Below the pieces are notes generated by a model that saw nothing but the letters and a program-made list of their open reading frames with translations, had not been told where the DNA came from and searched no databases. 64,000 nt of DNA from RYN-133 sp963785425 (GTDB lineage Bacteria; Actinomycetota; Actinomycetes; Mycobacteriales; Jatrophihabitantaceae): assembly GCA_963785425.1 (NCBI GenBank), contig CAWAVG010000002.1, positions 806,001 through 870,000 of the forward strand. The letters run 5' to 3'. Position numbers and translations under genes: made by a program. Shown piece after piece: positions 61,943-64,000 of the stretch. How positions within the stretch are numbered: the stretch's first letter is position 1; every line of letters starts with the position of its first letter.

Positions 61943-62194
61943 TCAGCTGGCCCGGCGGTGCGGCGAGGCCATCAGCAGCTCGGCGCGACGCGCGCCGCAG
62001 CTGGTGCCGTTGGGCAGCAGCTCGCCGAAGTCCTCGAAGAGGACGATGCCGTTGCACAACAGGCTCCACCCCTGCTCGGGGTGCGAGACGAGGACGTGCG
62101 CGGCATCGCGGTCGCTGGCGTCGACCGGTGGGCACTGCGGCTCGTGGCAGCAGCGCGTGTGAGCGGACATTTCGGTGTGCTGGAACGTGGTCAT
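61943..62194 (-). CDS. DUF5999-family small protein
   Basis: 83 residues. The core CCHEPQCPPVDASDRDAAHV followed by HPEQGWSLLCNGIVLFEDFG and ELLPNG matches the short Cys-containing DUF5999 proteins common in Streptomyces. Its clustered cysteines (CCHEPQC, LLCNG, TSCG) suggest a small metal-binding fold; function unknown. ATG at 62194, though the ATG at 62170 (MSAHTRCC) also fits. It is preceded by a long leader (62195-62440). Confidence 0.75.
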   Translation of the reverse strand: MTTFQHTEMSAHTRCCHEPQCPPVDASDRDAAHVLVSHPEQGWSLLCNGIVLFEDFGELLPNGTSCGARRAELLMASPHRRAS

Positions 62195-62538
62195 GTTGCT
62201 GGTCCTGTAGGGGGCGTGATCCGGCGGGGGAATCGGATCGGTGTGCAGTTGTGAGACTGGCCTGCTCTCAAGGTGCCGCAGCCGGCCCGGAGTGATACCG
62301 ACTGGCTGTCGGTCTTCCGATCGGCTCCGAAATCGCTTCCAGAGAGAGCTACCTCACAAGTCTCCCCCGGAAAGCATGGTTGTCCACGCGGCGCGACGAA
62401 ACCTGGGCCTCCGTTTCGGACAAATCCGGGCAAGTTATGTGTGGTTTCTGTAAAATTGTTACCGGCACGTGATGTTGCAACCGCTTGGTTTGGTCGGACT
62501 ACAAACAATATCGACGGTACGCCGCAGCGGCCGCAAGG
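62195..62538 (-). other. Gene-free stretch, probably a long leader of the DUF5999 gene
   Basis: No credible ORF. On the minus strand TAACTT within CACATAACTTGCC (near 62435) could be a -10, giving a leader of about 230 bases. The leader contains a 6-bp stem (ACCGAC-N5-GTCGGT, near 62300-62320) and is more structured and less codon-like than neighbours. Its 3' end (62440-62538) lies downstream of the HAD gene's stop on the same strand. Confidence 0.4.
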
Positions 62539-63009
62539 TCAGGTGCGACCCCAGCGCTCTTGCGCCGCTCTCAGGTCGCCGTCGCGCGGCACCCAATCGG
62601 CGAGCACGGCGGGCAGGCCGGCGCGCATCCCGGCGTCGATGACCTCCGGGTCGTCGTCGATCACCGCGGCGATCCCGCGCGGGGCGAGATCGCGCAGGAC
62701 GGCGAGCTTGTACACCCGGGCCGGGCGGTAGTCACCCTCCGGGCGCATGTGCAGCTCCGCGGCGGGCAGATCGTGCCGGCCGAACCACTCGAGGGTGACC
62801 TCGCGCAACCACTCGGGCCGCCCGGTGAGCCACACGATCTCGTGCTCCCGCGCCAGGTCGGCGACCAGCCGGCGGCCCTCGGGGAGCAGCGGGTCGGCGT
62901 CCGCCTCGGCGAAGAAGCGATGCCAGCGCCGCCGACGCAGGTGGTGGAGCCGGTGCCGGACGTCGGCGACAACGCCGTCGACGTCGAACACCGCGAGCAC
63001 ACCCGTCAC
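62539..63009 (-). CDS. HAD-superfamily phosphatase, polynucleotide kinase 3'-phosphatase-like
   Basis: 156 residues. Motif I FDVDGVVADVRHRL with the nucleophile Asp, motif II in IVWLTGRPEWLRE, motif III Lys in RVYKLAVLRDL and motif IV VIDDDPEVID. This matches the small class of HAD proteins related to the phosphatase half of polynucleotide kinase or acid phosphatases. The GTG at 63009 is 30 bp from the divergent guaB1 GTG. Cytoplasmic; substrate unknown. Confidence 0.85.
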   Translation of the reverse strand: MTGVLAVFDVDGVVADVRHRLHHLRRRRWHRFFAEADADPLLPEGRRLVADLAREHEIVWLTGRPEWLREVTLEWFGRHDLPAAELHMRPEGDYRPARVYKLAVLRDLAPRGIAAVIDDDPEVIDAGMRAGLPAVLADWVPRDGDLRAAQERWGRT

Positions 63010-63038
63010 CCTAGATTGCCGACTAGAATTATCTCCTC

Positions 63039-64000
63039 GTGCGCTTCCTCGATCCGAATCCGCAGTTCGAGCTGACCTATGACGACGTGTTCATGGTGCC
63101 CGCTCGGTCCTCGGTCGCGTCCCGTTTCGACGTCGACCTGACCACGTCCGACGGCAGCGGGGCCACGATCCCGATCGTCGTCGCCAACATGACCGCGGTG
63201 GCCGGGCGCCGCATGGCCGAGACGGTCGCGCGGCGCGGTGGGGTGACGGTGCTGCCCCAGGACATCCCGGCCGAGGTGGTGCGTGACGTCGTGGCCTGGG
63301 TCAAGACGCGGCACCCCGTCGTCGACACCGCGGTCACGCTGAGCCCCCAGGCGCCCGTCAGCGATGCCCTGGCGTTGCTGCCCAAGCGCGCGCACGGCGC
63401 ACTCGTGGTCGTCGACGACGGCCGTCCCGTCGGCGTCGTCACCGAGGCCGACTGTGCGGGTGCCGATCGGTTCGCTCAGCTGCACCAGGTGATGACGGCG
63501 GATCCGCTGGTGCTGGTCGACCCGATCGATCCGCAACACGCCTTCGAGACCCTCGACAAGGCGCGCCGCAAGCTCGCGCCGGTCGTCGACGCCGACGGGC
63601 AGCTCGTCGGGGTGATCACGCGTACCGGCGCGCTGCGCTCGACCATCTACCGGCCCGCGCTCGACGACGACGGCCGGCTGCGGGTCGCCGCTGCGATCGG
63701 CGTCAACGGCGACGTCGCCGCCAAAGCGGGCGAACTCGTCGATGCCGGCATCGACGTGCTCGTGATGGACACCGCGCACGGGCACCAGCAGCGCATGGTC
63801 GACGCGCTGCGGGCCGTACGTGCGAGCGACCCGGCCGTACCGCTGGTGGCAGGCAACGTGGTGTCGGCCGAGGGCACTCGCGAGCTGATCGAGGCCGGCG
63901 CCGACATCGTCAAGGTCGGCGTCGGACCCGGCGCGATGTGCACCACCCGGATGATGACCGGCGTCGGCCGCCCCCAGTTCTCTGCGGTGCTCGAGTGTGC
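63039..64000 (+). CDS. guaB1: GuaB1-family IMP dehydrogenase-related protein/GMP reductase (3' end outside window)
   Basis: 321 codons visible from the GTG at 63039, open to the right edge. N-terminal LTYDDVFMVPARSSVASRFD is typical; two CBS domains occupy about residues 90-200 (HPVVDTAVTLSPQAPVSDAL, LVGVITRTGALRSTIYRPA). The barrel resumes with VMDTAHGHQQRMVDALRAVR and the catalytic loop KVGVGPGAMCTTRMMTGVGR, Cys included. Actinobacterial GuaB1 is a GMP reductase rather than the main IMP dehydrogenase. TAGAAT at 63024-63029 lies nine bases before the GTG and may drive near-leaderless transcription. Confidence 0.92.
   Translation, partial: MRFLDPNPQFELTYDDVFMVPARSSVASRFDVDLTTSDGSGATIPIVVANMTAVAGRRMAETVARRGGVTVLPQDIPAEVVRDVVAWVKTRHPVVDTAVTLSPQAPVSDALALLPKRAHGALVVVDDGRPVGVVTEADCAGADRFAQLHQVMTADPLVLVDPIDPQHAFETLDKARRKLAPVVDADGQLVGVITRTGALRSTIYRPALDDDGRLRVAAAIGVNGDVAAKAGELVDAGIDVLVMDTAHGHQQRMVDALRAVRASDPAVPLVAGNVVSAEGTRELIEAGADIVKVGVGPGAMCTTRMMTGVGRPQFSAVLEC

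Overview
The window is high-GC DNA with dense, often overlapping genes. It encodes a Pup-proteasome system (pup, prcB, prcA, pafA, pafB, pafC), RbpA, a GuaB1-type protein and an Lnt/Ppm1 pair. Together these identify a free-living member of the Actinomycetota. A Frankiales or Jatrophihabitantales-like lineage would fit, but I cannot place it more finely from sequence alone. Initiation by GTG is common, one TTG start is likely (prcB), and several genes look leaderless, with a TANNNT box 6-7 nt before the start codon.

Layout. 0-3.5 kb: end of a histidine kinase, then a glycine riboswitch and gcvP. 3.7-8.9 kb (minus): six translationally coupled genes for a form II xanthine-oxidase-family molybdenum hydroxylase (L-S-M order), a SnoaL-like protein, a thiol peroxidase and a methyltransferase. 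8.9-11.9 kb (minus): a sugar-type ABC importer. 11.9-12.7 kb: a patch of gene relics (ECF sigma factor, SRPBCC, Ig-like). 12.8-22.7 kb: mixed metabolic and secreted genes, including a heavily frameshifted BNR-type protein, a GH6 glycosidase, oxidoreductases and a PhoD-type phosphatase.

22.7-40.7 kb is the proteasome/pupylation/Tat region: pup-prcB-prcA, an 8.6-kb insert, then pafA-pafB-pafC, a 65-aa membrane protein, tatC and helY. The insert carries a Rieske lipoprotein divergent from an ECF sigma/anti-sigma pair, S9 and CocE-type peptidases, an alkB-rubredoxin-tetR operon and a G1 glutamic peptidase. dop and tatA are absent from their usual places. 40.9-48.2 kb: a Y/G/Q-rich DUF4333 membrane protein, a 5'-3' exonuclease, a LacI regulator, an amidohydrolase and lnt-ppm1. 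48.3-64 kb: rbpA with a SigR-type promoter, gamma-glutamyltransferase, a P450/acyl-CoA synthetase/DUF885/GDPD operon facing a TetR/acyl-CoA dehydrogenase operon, a zinc/manganese-type ABC operon, DUF5999, a HAD phosphatase and the start of guaB1.

Features that ordinary annotation would miss: (1) four intergenic arrays (about 20.9, 24.7, 34.7 and 37.9 kb) in which short units recur every 19-20 bp and then recur inverted at the same period; (2) matching TGAACC-N16/17-CGT promoters on both sides of the sigma/Rieske divergence; (3) strong palindromic operators before alkB, cocE and the metal-transport operon; (4) clustered single-base frameshifts in genes that should be intact (helY has five, all +1). 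I read the last as probable sequence errors in two patches rather than biology, although the 12-kb relic patch looks genuinely decayed.
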